Positions 52,472 through 60,887 of a stretch of DNA of 64,000 bases are shown here, piece by piece; positions within the stretch are counted from its first letter, which is position 1, and every line of letters begins with the position of its first letter. The stretch comes from Pedobacter sp. D749. GTDB lineage: Bacteria; Bacteroidota; Bacteroidia; Sphingobacteriales; Sphingobacteriaceae. The notes under the pieces were generated by a model, which did not search any database, had not been told where the DNA came from, and was given only the letters and a program-made list of their open reading frames with translations. The stretch spans positions 4,154,001 through 4,218,000 of the forward strand of contig NZ_CP079218.1 of assembly GCF_019317285.1 (NCBI RefSeq). Direction: 5' to 3'. Position numbers and translations under genes: made by a program.

Positions 52472-52479
52472 CAAATCTA
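52472..52479 (-). promoter_or_regulatory. -7 element upstream of the giant adhesin gene
   Basis: TAGATTTG on the minus strand, 75 bases upstream of the ATG at 52397. No TTG was found at the right distance, so activator-dependent transcription is possible. Direct GGATAGGATAGG-type sequence lies upstream (about 52494-52508). Confidence 0.3.
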
Positions 52480-52632
52480 AATCTACAATAGCTACCTATC
52501 CTATCCATTACTATTCATTTTTATCTGGTTGCATTTCATTCATTTTATTCATACACGGCTTTCTTAATGAATAGATTTCTTCAATTGTGAAATTATGATG
52601 ACATTAGCTGAAGTCATCCCATCTGTTAATTA

Positions 52633-55224
52633 ATGAACGCTAACGACCTCCTTATAGAACTCCGGAAGTTTGTCCTTTTAAAATCAGGTTTGAGAAATAT
52701 CGACCCGGCTCATTGTAAGATTATATCTGAATATGTATATCAGGAAACCAAAAACTACGTAAGTGAAACTACGATCAAACGATTCTTTGGCTTTGCAAAC
52801 ACACTACATAAATTTTCCTTATTTACTTTAAATAGCCTGTCGCAGTATATAGGTTATAACGACTGGGACTCCTTTTGTAAGGATAAGAAAAACCAAACTA
52901 CCTCTGTTCAAAGCATCTGGCAGGATTTAAAGCTTAAAGCACATGCCCTTACAGAAGTATCGTTAATTGCTAAAAAAAATAATTCAGGTGTCCCATTTAA
53001 TGCTACTGCGAACAGAAGTTTTTTTTATCCTGACTTTGATTATTTCTTAAAAAACAATTATCAGTTTACAACCATAAGTGCCCAACCGGGTCAGGGGAAA
53101 TCAATACTGCTTGCACACATGGTAGAGCATTTTTTCTTTTCAGAAAATGCCCCTTATAAAAACGATATTGTTTTACTAATTAACTCTGCTAGCCTTAATA
53201 CCATTATTCAAAATGGAGGTACTGTAAAAGAGTGGTTTTTAAAAGAATTTAAATTTGGAAGCCTAAGCGAATTAATCAGTTTTTTTAAAAAAAATCCTGA
53301 AAAAAAGGAAGGTCGTTTTATTATTATTGTTGACGGTATTGATGGACATTTAGCCAAAAGTCATTATTTTAAAGCATTTATAGACTTCTTATATAGCATA
53401 GAAGAAAATAATTTTGTTAAGCTCATATTTGGATTGCGAACGGATAGCTGGATTAATCTTCAGCCTGCTATTTATGGTTCTGCATCTTTAACTAAGGCCT
53501 GGTATATGGGCTTATTTTATGATGAAGACACGCTAAGTAATGTACCATCGTTAAATGTTGAGGAGGTACTCTACACCTTAAGCCAAATAGAAAACAGGAT
53601 TATCAATCGGGCAGACGTGAGTTTACCCCTGTTAATACAATTTAAAACACCATTCTGGTTACAGGTGTATTTCAAACTCAAAGATGAGCAACAGCACCTT
53701 GAGCTGAATAACCCCTTGTTATGTTATGAATTAATTAGTTATTTTTTAGAGCGGCGCGTATTTATGGCAAAAAAAAGCACCGAAAAAATATTTCTCCTCA
53801 AAAAAATAAGTGATTGCATTTCAGAAGGAAATAAGAAATTAAGGGTTGCTAAAGAAAAAATTCTGAGCTACATCAATTGTTATCCCGATGCATACGCAGA
53901 GCTTTTAAATGCTGGGATTATCATCGAAGAAAAAAGGTTAAGTACAACCATTCCTACAGAAATTGTCCGCTTTTTAAACGACGATATTTATACCTATTTT
54001 CTATTTATACAGATTACCGATAAATTTGAATATAAACCAGGGAAAGTATTTTTCGAACACATCTTAAACAGTTTCCCTGGTCAACCCCCCCAAAGAGATC
54101 ATATCCTTAACTGGTCGATCAGATTCGCGATCAACCGTAACGAAATTGCTGCTTTAAAAAACATCTTTAAACTGCCATTTTCAAACCGTGAAAAGAACAG
54201 TGCTTTTGATTTTATTTGCTCTGTATCGAAATACGAACTCAGCAAACCCAATTCTAACTTCAACAAGTTGAGCATTGGTATCGATTTTATCGACCTTATG
54301 ACTACAGGGCGGACGATGAGCAACCTGTATAAAGAAACCATCAGAAACATATCGGAAAATGTACTGAATGAAGACGTTCAGATTATGTTGCATGTAATAG
54401 AATGCAACCTTAATCTTATTGATGTAGATAAAGTTGGTTTAGCCAATACCATGCAACTGTTAAAGAGAAATTATAAAAGATTAAACGAACTGTTTCCGAT
54501 TAATCCTTACGATTTAATCCTTTATTTTTATAACAACCTGATTAATAAACCTAACGAAAGCAAAAGTCTCGAAGATAAAATTGTAAAACTTTGCCAGGAG
54601 ATAGATCAAAGTAAACCACGGAGAAATGAAGAGATCACCTCTGCCGAAATACTCTCTTACAGATTGGTATTGAATGCGTTATTTTCTCAGAAAAATTATG
54701 CAGGATGCCACCGTTTTATTATGGCCATATTGAATAAATATCCCAATATTTTTTACGTAAGACATTCGGTATTTTCTCCTTTTTTATTGCTTCATTTAGG
54801 GCAAACCTACATCAAGCTCAACTATTTTAAAAAAGCGCAGCGCATTATGCAATTCGTAGATAAAATCATCAGCAGCGATTATACTTATTATACCAACTTT
54901 ATATTGGCCAGCTTTAATGTTTTTAAAGCCAGCTTTTATAATGCCACGCATCATTACGAACAAGCGCTTATAGAAACTAATACTGGCTTGAGTATTACCA
55001 GAAAGAATAATTTTAAGATGTTGCAAATAACCTTACTGTTAAGTAAGATCGATACCCTAAAACATACCGAAGAATCAGAAGAAGTATCAAGCGTTATTAA
55101 AGAACTCCTAAACTTTTTAAATACTCATAAACTCTCCATGCCCGATTATTCTAACCTAAGCAGTCATGAGTTCGATCATACCTTTAAGATTTTAAAATCT
55201 TACCGCAGGCACCAGAACCAATAA
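52633..55224 (+). CDS. P-loop NTPase with N-terminal HTH-like region and helical repeats (STAND-like)
   Basis: 863 residues, cytoplasmic. Residues 1-85 are a compact helical region (ETTIKRFFGFANT, then LSQYIGYNDWDSF) resembling an HTH-like module that I know from other Bacteroidetes proteins. A P-loop follows at 150-158 (AQPGQGKSI) with a Walker B-type stretch FIIIVDGIDG at 229-238. The remaining 550 residues are helical, with TPR-like pairs near the C-terminus (GQTYIKLNYFKKAQRIMQF). The layout is like STAND ATPases (sensor repeats plus NTPase plus effector). It is divergent from the giant adhesin and may control it. Exact family not recognised. Confidence 0.75.
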   Translation: MNANDLLIELRKFVLLKSGLRNIDPAHCKIISEYVYQETKNYVSETTIKRFFGFANTLHKFSLFTLNSLSQYIGYNDWDSFCKDKKNQTTSVQSIWQDLKLKAHALTEVSLIAKKNNSGVPFNATANRSFFYPDFDYFLKNNYQFTTISAQPGQGKSILLAHMVEHFFFSENAPYKNDIVLLINSASLNTIIQNGGTVKEWFLKEFKFGSLSELISFFKKNPEKKEGRFIIIVDGIDGHLAKSHYFKAFIDFLYSIEENNFVKLIFGLRTDSWINLQPAIYGSASLTKAWYMGLFYDEDTLSNVPSLNVEEVLYTLSQIENRIINRADVSLPLLIQFKTPFWLQVYFKLKDEQQHLELNNPLLCYELISYFLERRVFMAKKSTEKIFLLKKISDCISEGNKKLRVAKEKILSYINCYPDAYAELLNAGIIIEEKRLSTTIPTEIVRFLNDDIYTYFLFIQITDKFEYKPGKVFFEHILNSFPGQPPQRDHILNWSIRFAINRNEIAALKNIFKLPFSNREKNSAFDFICSVSKYELSKPNSNFNKLSIGIDFIDLMTTGRTMSNLYKETIRNISENVLNEDVQIMLHVIECNLNLIDVDKVGLANTMQLLKRNYKRLNELFPINPYDLILYFYNNLINKPNESKSLEDKIVKLCQEIDQSKPRRNEEITSAEILSYRLVLNALFSQKNYAGCHRFIMAILNKYPNIFYVRHSVFSPFLLLHLGQTYIKLNYFKKAQRIMQFVDKIISSDYTYYTNFILASFNVFKASFYNATHHYEQALIETNTGLSITRKNNFKMLQITLLLSKIDTLKHTEESEEVSSVIKELLNFLNTHKLSMPDYSNLSSHEFDHTFKILKSYRRHQNQ

Positions 55225-55511
55225 AAGAGGCCTTCTTCTCCAAAAACTATATTCTCTTAATTCCTAATTAAAAACTTTTCCCGGTTTGGAGCGCAAGGCC
55301 TGTACGAAATACTAAATTTCTTCCCGTTTTTCGCGTTTACGCTTCGCTTCCTCGTACCTCGTTGCTGCAGGGTAAATGCTTCAACCGGGGCTAATGTGGC
55401 TAATACAGTTTTTCATTTTTGAGGCTTTAGCGTGTACAAACCCTTGTGCCTAAACCCGACAGCAGCGAAAATACTTTTTGTTACAGCAACCCTGAATCTG
55501 CTGTCATGCTG
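55225..55511. other. Non-coding spacer with filler repeats
   Basis: No ORF. It contains GC-richer phrases such as GTTTACGCTTCGCTTCCTCG and CCCGACAGCAGCGAAAA that belong to the dispersed intergenic family. No terminator after the NTPase gene could be fixed. Confidence 0.4.
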
Positions 55512-55554
55512 AGGTACGAAGCATCTGTAACCTATGAACAGATGCTTCGTACCT
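55512..55554. repeat. Perfect 17-bp hairpin
   Basis: AGGTACGAAGCATCTGT (55512-55528) and its exact complement ACAGATGCTTCGTACCT (55538-55554) around a 9-base loop. It has no U-tract, so it is an intergenic hairpin element rather than a standard terminator. Confidence 0.8.
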
Positions 55555-55558
55555 ACCA

Positions 55559-55967
55559 TTGACGTTGTTTTAAAAACTATTATTAATCAGCCCTTTAGCT
55601 GCTTTAGTATTTCCCTCTAGCTAGGCCATAGCACAATATCCCCGTTCTGCTTAATCCGGCCTAACAAATTTTTCGGATTGCACTGCCTAAGCCAACCCAC
55701 TAACTTCGAAAGAAAACGGCGAAGCCCTCATGAATGCAGCTGAAAGTTATAACCAACAAATGAATAAATTTTCAGCCGGTGTTTTTTGTTTTTTCATGTG
55801 TATTTATGTTTTTATTTGCATTCAAGCTAGCTTCGCTGGTCTTTTTAACACCAAAAAGAAAGAGCCCTTCGGCGGCGGCGAGCCGAGGCAAGACCGAGCT
55901 GTAGGACAAGGGAAAACGATTATACGTCACTCATATTGATTTCTATACAATAAATTACCCTTCAGCA
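55559..55967 (-). repeat. Dispersed repeat, copy 2 (inverted relative to 35395-35699)
   Basis: It reads, in reverse orientation, the same blocks as copy 1: TTGACGTTGTTTT, TATTATTAATCA, TCCGGCCTAACAAATTTTTC, AGCCCTTCGGCGGCGGCGAG, GACGTA-type end and AATAAATTACCC. Copy 2 has about 100 extra bases in the middle (about 55690-55850). Its small plus-strand ORF is an artefact of the repeat. Confidence 0.75.
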
Positions 55968-56107
55968 TAACAGTAGCACAAGAAGATTGAAGTGAATGGC
56001 GGGACAGCAAAATGCCAGGAACTGCTGCACCTTCATTTCCTGATCATAAAAACATGATTATTCTAATATCCTGAGTTAGATAATTATTTGCTAAAAATTT
56101 ATCGTCC

Positions 56108-56172
56108 TGCTGAATTTATTTCAGCATCTTTTAGCGTGAAAGACCCTGAAATAAATCCGATAGCTATCGGAT
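56108..56172. repeat. Two intergenic palindromes
   Basis: TGCTGAA-TTTAT-TTCAGCA at 56108-56126 and the perfect 18-base palindrome ATCCGATAGCTATCGGAT at 56155-56172, set in the phrase CCTGAAATAA...TCAGGGTGACG. These are typical Sphingobacteriaceae dispersed intergenic hairpins; the stretch 55968-56269 has no gene. Confidence 0.6.
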
Positions 56173-56269
56173 CAGGGTGACGACCGCTTTAACAGAAAAC
56201 TTGAATGCCACAAAATGAGATTTAATAATAGAACTCAGGTTAATAGGTTCTTCTTTAGTTATTGTTATC

Positions 56270-57109
56270 TTATTTAATCAAATTATAAAGTTCATCCAGT
56301 TTAGGAGAAAGCACGATCTCTATCCTTCTATTTTTGCTTCTTCCATCTGCATTTGCATTTGTACCTAAGGGCTGAAATTCACCTTTACCAGTTGCCGTCA
56401 TCCTTACACTTTCTACTTTTTCGTTCTCTGTTAAATAACGTACAACAGAAGTAGCCCTCAACACACTTAAATCCCAGTTGTCTTTAATCTGCCCCAGATT
56501 ATTTATTTTCTGATTATCGGTATGCCCCTCAACTGCAATGTTAATTTCAGGCTGCTGTTTTAATACATTGGCCAATTGCGTTAATGCCTGTTTACCCTTT
56601 TCATCAATGATGATACTTCCAGAGGGGAATAAGAGTTTATCGGTTAGCGAAACATATACTTTTCCATTTTTAATTTCAACAGTTAAACCGCTTTTAGTAA
56701 AGCCCAATAAGGCCTGCTGTAGTTTCTCTTTGAGTGAGTTGGTGGCTTCATCACGTTTGCGCAGCACCTCTTCCACTTCTTTTAAACGTTTCTCGCGGGC
56801 AGCTAAATCGCCCGATAGCTTGGTGATCTCACTTGAAGAATTATTTTTAAGTTTTTTATAGTTCGCATCAACGGTGTTGTAATTACTTTGCAAATCGCGA
56901 AGCTCTTCAGCCATTAAAGTCGTATCCTTTTTCAATTTTGCTACTTCTTTTTCAAGGTTTTCGATTTTGATTAAACCTTCATTAAATGCGGTATATAGTG
57001 AGTCTTTGGTTCCCAACAAAGCTTTATACTTTTTTGGAGATAATACAACACAAGAAGTAAAGGAAGAAAGAAAGAGGAGAACGGCAAAGGCAAAAAAGGT
57101 ATTTTTCAT
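56270..57109 (-). CDS. OmpA/MotB-domain lipoprotein with coiled coil
   Basis: 279 residues with a lipoprotein-type signal (LFLSSFTSC, Cys 20). Residues about 40-130 form a coiled coil (LIKIENLEKEVAKLKKDTTL). The C-terminal OmpA domain has INIAVEGHTDNQKINN and the closing NRRIEIVLSPKLDEL. It probably spans from the outer-membrane inner leaflet to peptidoglycan. Monocistronic as far as can be seen; a TATC-type repeat lies upstream at about 57128-57180. Confidence 0.88.
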   Translation of the reverse strand: MKNTFFAFAVLLFLSSFTSCVVLSPKKYKALLGTKDSLYTAFNEGLIKIENLEKEVAKLKKDTTLMAEELRDLQSNYNTVDANYKKLKNNSSSEITKLSGDLAAREKRLKEVEEVLRKRDEATNSLKEKLQQALLGFTKSGLTVEIKNGKVYVSLTDKLLFPSGSIIIDEKGKQALTQLANVLKQQPEINIAVEGHTDNQKINNLGQIKDNWDLSVLRATSVVRYLTENEKVESVRMTATGKGEFQPLGTNANADGRSKNRRIEIVLSPKLDELYNLIK

Positions 57110-57224
57110 GTTTAAAGTTTCAAGAGTTTAGTATGTGGTATTCAGTAATAAGTATTTAGTAACAAGTATCAAGAAGGTATTCTGTTTGATCATTGCTAAT
57201 TGGTTATTGGTTATTTTTAATTAG

Positions 57225-57887
57225 TTATTGTTCTATAGCATTTCGTAAAAATGCAACTAATGGCTGTACTGTTTTAAAAGAACTTATCAACTTATTAACG
57301 AGGTTCGGTTTTAAAAATTCTTCATCATCGATTTTTGTGGTGGCTTCGAAGCTTTTCAGCTTTAAAAATTCGATGTTTGGATCTGCAGGATCATAGCCTT
57401 TCGGTGCATTTTTAAGTGCATTATCCACACCTAGTTTAAAGTTTTTCTTAAAATCCTTGCCGTTGATAATTTCTTTAAAATCGCCAATATTATAATCAAT
57501 CTCCTGTCTGATCAATTTTAAATGCGATGCTTCAGGCATCCAGTATCCACCGGCAATAAAGCTTTTTCCTGGCTGGATGTGCAGGTAATAGCCTGGTTCG
57601 TTCCCTCCTTTGCTTTTGGCCGAAAACCAGATACCGAAATTATTTTTATAGGGATCTTTATTTTTGCTGAAACGCACATCGCGGTAAATGCGCAAAAGGC
57701 TTTTTTTAGGATCAGCCTCAGCCGACAGCAATGGATCTACCTTAGCCAGTTCAGGGATTAATTTTGCTACAAGTTCGAGTACATCGACTTTTGCAGCTTC
57801 ATAAACATCTTTATTGGCAGCAAACCACTCGCGGTTGTTGTTTTCGGCAACGTCTTTTATAAAGTTTAGGGTTTCTTTTTTTAACAT
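57225..57887 (-). CDS. DUF2461 family protein
   Basis: A 220-residue cytoplasmic protein of the DUF2461/TIGR02453 family. Typical segments are NNREWFAANKDVYEAAK near the N-terminus, LLRIYRDVRFSKNKDPYKNN and YLHIQPGKSFIAGGYWMP. The family's function is unknown. It is followed upstream (minus strand) by DUF983 with a 114-base gap, so co-transcription is uncertain. Confidence 0.9.
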   Translation of the reverse strand: MLKKETLNFIKDVAENNNREWFAANKDVYEAAKVDVLELVAKLIPELAKVDPLLSAEADPKKSLLRIYRDVRFSKNKDPYKNNFGIWFSAKSKGGNEPGYYLHIQPGKSFIAGGYWMPEASHLKLIRQEIDYNIGDFKEIINGKDFKKNFKLGVDNALKNAPKGYDPADPNIEFLKLKSFEATTKIDDEEFLKPNLVNKLISSFKTVQPLVAFLRNAIEQ

Positions 57888-58001
57888 TGCTAAAAATTGA
57901 AAGATTATATTAAAATGGTTGATCGTTCATGGTCAATAGGCTAAATGCCCATCAAATACTCCCAACAATCAACTTTTACTTATTGACTTCTGGCTCCCGA
58001 C

Positions 58002-58400
58002 TTACTTATCGTAATATGGCTTATACTTAATGTTCGGCGATAACACATGGAGCAGTATAATTCGTGAATACCGATAGTTAAACGGGTACAGAATAAAACA
58101 GCCGGCAAAAATAACAATCAGGTAAGGCCAGAAAGTTTCATCAGTAAGCGGACCAAAAACTAAATAGGTGAGAAAACTGGCAAACAGCATTTCGATTACA
58201 TTCATGGCATAACTAACGTACATGGCTGCATAAAAGTAACCGGGTTCAATTTCTATCCGTTGTGCACAATGCCCGCAAATTTCTTTGGTATGCTGAATGT
58301 TCCAGCCGTACATACTGCCTGTAAAAATAGCTCCTCTGCGGCAATGCGGACATTTACAATGTACAATGGCGTAAAGTTTCGAGGTAGTTTGCTCAGACAT
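58002..58400 (-). CDS. DUF983 family membrane protein
   Basis: 132 residues. The N-terminal zinc-ribbon-like part has HCKCPHCRRGAIF and CGHCAQRIE (four Cys), followed by two membrane helices (FYAAMYVSYAMNVIEMLF and LIVIFAGCFILYPFNY). The family is widespread and uncharacterised, sometimes near cytochrome oxidase genes. It starts 4 bases after the small membrane protein gene, so the two form an operon. Confidence 0.9.
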   Translation of the reverse strand: MSEQTTSKLYAIVHCKCPHCRRGAIFTGSMYGWNIQHTKEICGHCAQRIEIEPGYFYAAMYVSYAMNVIEMLFASFLTYLVFGPLTDETFWPYLIVIFAGCFILYPFNYRYSRIILLHVLSPNIKYKPYYDK

Positions 58401-58404
58401 ACTT

Positions 58405-58677
58405 TTAATTTAAATTAAAAGGTTCCTTTTTCATATTAAGTTGAACGTTCTTTTTACGATACTTTTTATACCAAACCACACCAACAATTACGGCCATTAA
58501 ATAGGGAACAGACAAAAGATACAAAACACCCGTATTCAAACCCGCCGTTTGTGTATTGCCGTTTTTAACACCTTGTTCGGCATTAATGGTACACATCGAA
58601 CACTGGGCATTAACATTTTGGCTTACCGCAAAGGTAAATACCAAAACAAACAGGATAAAAATTGCTTTCTTCTTCAT
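58405..58677 (-). CDS. Small Cys-containing membrane protein
   Basis: 90 residues with a signal peptide (FVLVFTFAVSQNVNAQ) followed directly by CSMC, then NTGVLYLLSVPYLMAVIVGVVWY, one transmembrane helix, and a basic tail. The CxxC just after cleavage suggests a metal or redox site. Similar small proteins occur across Bacteroidetes without a known role. First gene of the pair with DUF983. A TATATTTG -7 element at 58684-58691 is so close that a very short leader would result. Confidence 0.75.
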   Translation of the reverse strand: MKKKAIFILFVLVFTFAVSQNVNAQCSMCTINAEQGVKNGNTQTAGLNTGVLYLLSVPYLMAVIVGVVWYKKYRKKNVQLNMKKEPFNLN

Positions 58678-58729
58678 GGTTTACAAATATAGGAATAAAC
58701 GGGTGGAGGGGTTTAAAAATTATGTCATA

Positions 58730-58761
58730 AAAAAACCTCACTTTTTAGGGTGAGGTTTTCG
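58730..58761 (-). terminator. Terminator of the SusCD operon
   Basis: AAAACCTCAC / GTGAGGTTTT stem with an 8-base loop and, on the minus strand, a T-run. It is 23 bases after the last gene of the operon (stop at 58784). Confidence 0.85.
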
Positions 58762-58783
58762 AGAGGCAGCTATTTTACGAATT

Positions 58784-59509
58784 TTATCCCTTAATGATTT
58801 TAACTCCATACTCTTGGATAGAATATTTCCCATTAATATCTAAAACGGTAGGGCCAAATATATTAGGTTGAAGAACTAATGGATAGATTGATGCTTCCCA
58901 ACTATTTGGGATACCAAAATATTTACCATAAACGAAATCTACATATGGAATAATTCCACTAGGTAATATTCCACCGTAGCTCAACAATTTATTCCCTCTC
59001 TCGGATCTATCCTCAGGAATTACTAGTTCACCATTTACCGTATATACAGACAATATGGTCGTACCATAAACAGCTATCTTATTCCTTACTCTTTCGAAGT
59101 CAAGAGCTGACACTGGGGTTTGCTCTCCAAGTAATCCAAAAAAATACTCCATCAAATCTTTCTTCATATCAGCGGGAACTATACATGGCAGACATTCAGT
59201 TGCAGGATAAATTGGCTTACCAGGCCCAGTACTTATATTTCCCATGAGATTTGTACCCGCCAACATTTCATCCATACACGAATCATAAGCATCATTACTA
59301 CCATATGATGTGTTAAGTGGATCTGTAAAGCCAATAAAACATCCTATTGTTCCACCAACTTCGTAATTCACCTCAGAAAAGTTTTTCTCCGATTTAATTT
59401 TCTTACTAGAAACAATTGGTTTAGCACTAATTTGTTTTACTTCCTCTTTTTTGCAGGAAAGTGATAAACCTAAAAAGGTGATCATTAAGATCATTTTAAT
59501 CTTTTTCAT
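58784..59509 (-). CDS. Lipoprotein of unknown function, last gene of the Sus-like operon
   Basis: 241 residues with lipobox LGLSLSC (Cys 19) followed by KKEE. The mature part has several cysteines (GCFIGF, DSCMDE, ECLPCIVP), which could form disulfides. I do not recognise a family. It lies 97 bases after the DUF4302 gene on the same strand and before the operon terminator, so it is probably a surface or periplasmic partner of the uptake system. Confidence 0.75.
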   Translation of the reverse strand: MKKIKMILMITFLGLSLSCKKEEVKQISAKPIVSSKKIKSEKNFSEVNYEVGGTIGCFIGFTDPLNTSYGSNDAYDSCMDEMLAGTNLMGNISTGPGKPIYPATECLPCIVPADMKKDLMEYFFGLLGEQTPVSALDFERVRNKIAVYGTTILSVYTVNGELVIPEDRSERGNKLLSYGGILPSGIIPYVDFVYGKYFGIPNSWEASIYPLVLQPNIFGPTVLDINGKYSIQEYGVKIIKG

Positions 59510-59606
59510 AAAATATCTTTAGATATGTTTAAAACTAATTAAGAAGGGGTTCAGGGTAAGAAAACCCTCACCAAAAGGCAAGGGTTTACAAGATTTAGCT
59601 AACGCC

Positions 59607-60869
59607 CTATTGAAATGTGATCCAACTTCTTGCATCTTTTACTGACACCAAATCGAAACCACTTCCTACCCGGATTACGTAAAAACCTTTAGGATCAACA
59701 AAATTTTGAGTTGTTTTATCAATAATTGTCTTCGCCGATGCATTTCCTGTAGAACCGACAATCGAAGTTACCGTGTTTAACAAAAAGCCGTTAGCTGTTA
59801 TTGTAGATGTAATTTTTGATGAATAAGGAAAATTGCCAGCAGTAAAACAAACAAAATTTCCTTTGTTAGCTCCAGTAACATAATAATCTAAATCTGTAAA
59901 ATCCGGAATCGTATTTATCCCGTATGCGTCTATAATGCCATCAACTGTGAAGCCGTTGTACGACTCCCACCAACTACTCCTAGGCCTTCCCGTTGCAAGA
60001 AAGCTTAATGCATCGTTTTTGTTATAGTCAATAGGAGAAATGGCTTCTTTGATTTGTAACGAGACTCCTCCATTTGTACTCGCACTAATAAACCCGGTAG
60101 ATGCATCAAAAGTTACTCCACTTAATCCTGTAATTGTTGTGGATCCGATCATGATTGGATCAAACAAAACCAGTGAAGTGCCTGAAACAAAATAATTACT
60201 TGATGATGATTTTAACACACCTGCTTTATCAAGATAATTAAAACCAAAGATTCTTCGGTTGGGGTCAATCTTCACTTCGCAGTTAATCCCGCCAATTGTA
60301 GCTTGCTTAAAATAAGTTCTTAATTTAGAAAAGGTAGTAAGTACAGCCTCAGGTGCGGTAAATGCCGAAGCATTATCGGCAGCAGATTTTGACCTTACCA
60401 AAATCAGCTTGCTTTTATTAAAAGTGCCTTCCAATTTTATGGTATCGGCACTTGCTGAAAGAAAGGCAAATTCGAAATCTGAATAATAGCCTTCGCCTGT
60501 TTCGCCTCCAATAACGTCTGGTGTTGGGTCTGCTATCAAATGTAATGTTGAATAGGTATCAAACAATAAAGTTGGTCTTTGCAGAGCCTTTAAGCGGTAA
60601 GAACTTTCGTTTGGTGTTGGCTCATAATCTGCCGACATTGTGGTCCTGTTCTTATCCGTAAAACTGAATAAGAATGTAGCAAGGACTTTAGTATCTGTTA
60701 ATAAATAACCTTTCCAACCAAATTGCGCTCCAGCCAACTGAGTTTTATATGCCGTTAGCGTTTCAGACAAACGGTCATCAACGTTGCCAAGTATCGGATC
60801 CGTTTTGTCTTTTTTACAAGAGCCTAAGGCCAATGCAAACAAGAATAAATATAATAAATGCTTTTTCAT
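59607..60869 (-). CDS. DUF4302 lipoprotein
   Basis: 420 residues from the ATG at 60867-60869; one further upstream codon is TTG and not needed. Lipobox LALGSC, then KKDKTDPILG. The DUF4302 pattern is visible: DDRLSETLTAYKTQLAGAQF followed by GWKGYLLTD and FLFSFTDKNRTTM. Members are outer-membrane lipoproteins found in SusC/SusD operons of Bacteroidetes together with a zinc metallohydrolase, as here. Role in substrate handling is unknown. Confidence 0.88.
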   Translation of the reverse strand: MKKHLLYLFLFALALGSCKKDKTDPILGNVDDRLSETLTAYKTQLAGAQFGWKGYLLTDTKVLATFLFSFTDKNRTTMSADYEPTPNESSYRLKALQRPTLLFDTYSTLHLIADPTPDVIGGETGEGYYSDFEFAFLSASADTIKLEGTFNKSKLILVRSKSAADNASAFTAPEAVLTTFSKLRTYFKQATIGGINCEVKIDPNRRIFGFNYLDKAGVLKSSSSNYFVSGTSLVLFDPIMIGSTTITGLSGVTFDASTGFISASTNGGVSLQIKEAISPIDYNKNDALSFLATGRPRSSWWESYNGFTVDGIIDAYGINTIPDFTDLDYYVTGANKGNFVCFTAGNFPYSSKITSTITANGFLLNTVTSIVGSTGNASAKTIIDKTTQNFVDPKGFYVIRVGSGFDLVSVKDARSWITFQ

Positions 60870-60887
60870 CAATTTTATTTTAAATTA

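Noticed and set aside
55730..55939. Plus-strand ORF of 69 codons
   Set aside because: It lies inside repeat copy 2 and is a by-product of its sequence.
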